Assembly (NCBI RefSeq): GCF_014805685.1
Contig: NC_060896.1
Location: 11,782,389 to 11,846,388 of the forward strand
DNA: 64,000 nt
Reading direction: 5' to 3'
DNA from: Silurus meridionalis
Taxonomy: Eukaryota; Chordata; Actinopteri; Siluriformes; Siluridae
Under the pieces are notes generated by a model that did no database searches, was not told the origin of the DNA, and saw only the letters and a program-made list of their open reading frames with translations. Shown in pieces: positions 63,089 to 64,000 of this stretch (positions are counted from its first letter, which is position 1; each line of letters begins with the position of its first letter). Both the position numbers and the translations under genes were made by a program.

Positions 63089-63872
63089 CAGTGGAACCCA
63101 CTTATCTCGACCTCGGTTAACTCGCCAACCATATTAAGTCGACGTTTTTGAAGTGGAACCGCCAAATTCTCGCTTTGTCTTAGCATTTTTTAATCGGTTA
63201 TGTCGATTTTTTTATGTCGCCGAACCCTAATATCTCGAGCTCAAGGGGGGGGCGAATTTGCCACTTAACGTCAGTTATGTCAGGAATCCCCCTGCCACGC
63301 CCCCTTCGGCGGCAGCATTCCCTGAAGCACCCTGCTTCTTCTCCAGTGCGGGCGAGCTCGTCGCAGTCATGCTGATCACACACACCTGACTCTCATTTTC
63401 CATGTTCACGCTGTCTGCACCACGTTTATCCGTTGCTGCCCAGCGCTGCGCTTTCCATAGCGCGGATCCGTGGATTCTCTACACGAACTGTCTCTGCTTT
63501 CACAGAACCACGTGGCCCGTGCTCCCGGAGCACACCACTGAATATTACTGCTTCGCTACAAGTATTGGTGGATTATCTCCTGAGTATTCTTAATAAACTT
63601 TGTTTGCGTTTACTTCGGCTTCCGCCTCCTTATCCGCATTACAGGTTTTCTCGATCCGCATGACCAATCAAAGCGCGGCAACGCTGTTGTGTAAAAAAAC
63701 CTCCAAAAACACGTTCATGTACATTCTCATTTAAAAACGCACATCGTGTACATAAAGAAATTTCAAGCACGTTAATATATTGCCGCCATATTGGTTTTCG
63801 TTTATCTCGATCATCGGTTATCTCGCCGCTTTTTGGCATCCCCTAGGCCGGCGACATAACCGGCTTCCACTG
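63089..63872. mobile_element. 784-bp TA-flanked non-autonomous DNA transposon
   Basis: The left end is CAGTGGAACCCACTTATCTC. The right end, read in complement, is CAGTGGAAGCCGGTTATGTC. TA lies on both sides (63087-63088, 63873-63874), as expected for Tc1/mariner/pogo elements. Both ends carry several copies of a TTATSTCG motif, and the left arm also has GGTTAACTCGCC. The middle is GC-richer and includes AATAAA followed by CTTTGTTTGCGTTTACTTCG at about 63594. No transposase is encoded. It lies in a tbc1d15 intron. Confidence 0.75.
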
Positions 63873-64000
63873 TATGTGGTTAGAACACGCATTTGGGCCT
63901 ACACACGTTACAAATGGGAAGAAAACAGAAAGAAAACAGGGAGTGAACACATGAGCCATTACAATTTAGAAGAATAGCTCTGAAGTAACCTTGACACAGA

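Overview
The window is vertebrate nuclear DNA, almost certainly from a teleost fish. The genes are split into short exons with GT/AG borders. The introns and spacers are AT-rich and full of (TA)n microsatellites, Tc1-like transposons, RTE-type LINE fragments and tRNA-derived SINEs. The interspersed repeats look like those of otophysan fish such as catfish, but that is a weak inference. Nothing in the window is prokaryotic, and there is no operon or CRISPR array.

Left third (1-23.5 kb), all on the minus strand: the first three coding exons of swap70, complete wee1 (10 coding exons, 614 codons plus stop), and complete znf143 (15 coding exons, 621 codons plus stop). The order swap70-wee1-znf143 matches human 11p15.4. 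In these three genes, and in tph2 and akip1, the summed exon lengths are divisible by three and the phases join, so the exon models are internally consistent.

Middle (23.5-42 kb): a spacer holding a decayed RTE-type LINE, then a C11orf16-like gene (+) carrying a von Willebrand A-like segment ahead of the tudor-like domain, convergent with akip1 (-). The human counterparts of this pair are also on 11p15.4. A single-exon divergent rhodopsin-family GPCR follows (+).

Right third (42-64 kb): a young tRNA-Glu-derived SINE, a probable inverted-repeat element, a Bcl-G-like gene (bcl2l14, +) with a Tc1 element in its last intron, tph2 (-, 11 coding exons, 486 residues) with a TATA box, and the 3' two thirds of tbc1d15 (-). 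These three have human counterparts on chromosome 12, so the segment between akip1 and bcl2l14 joins two human synteny groups.

The genes are not one pathway. They cover Rac/actin signalling (swap70), the G2/M checkpoint (wee1), housekeeping transcription (znf143), PKA/NF-kB modulation (akip1), apoptosis (bcl2l14), neuronal serotonin synthesis (tph2) and Rab7 GAP activity (tbc1d15). I see no convincing new multi-gene system. The best leads are a 784-bp TA-flanked element with repeated TTATSTCG motifs, a SINE and LINEs sharing one 3' tail, E-boxes and an AP-1 site upstream of wee1, an in-frame N-terminal extension of tph2, uORFs touching the znf143 start, and the VWA-tudor architecture of the C11orf16-like gene.
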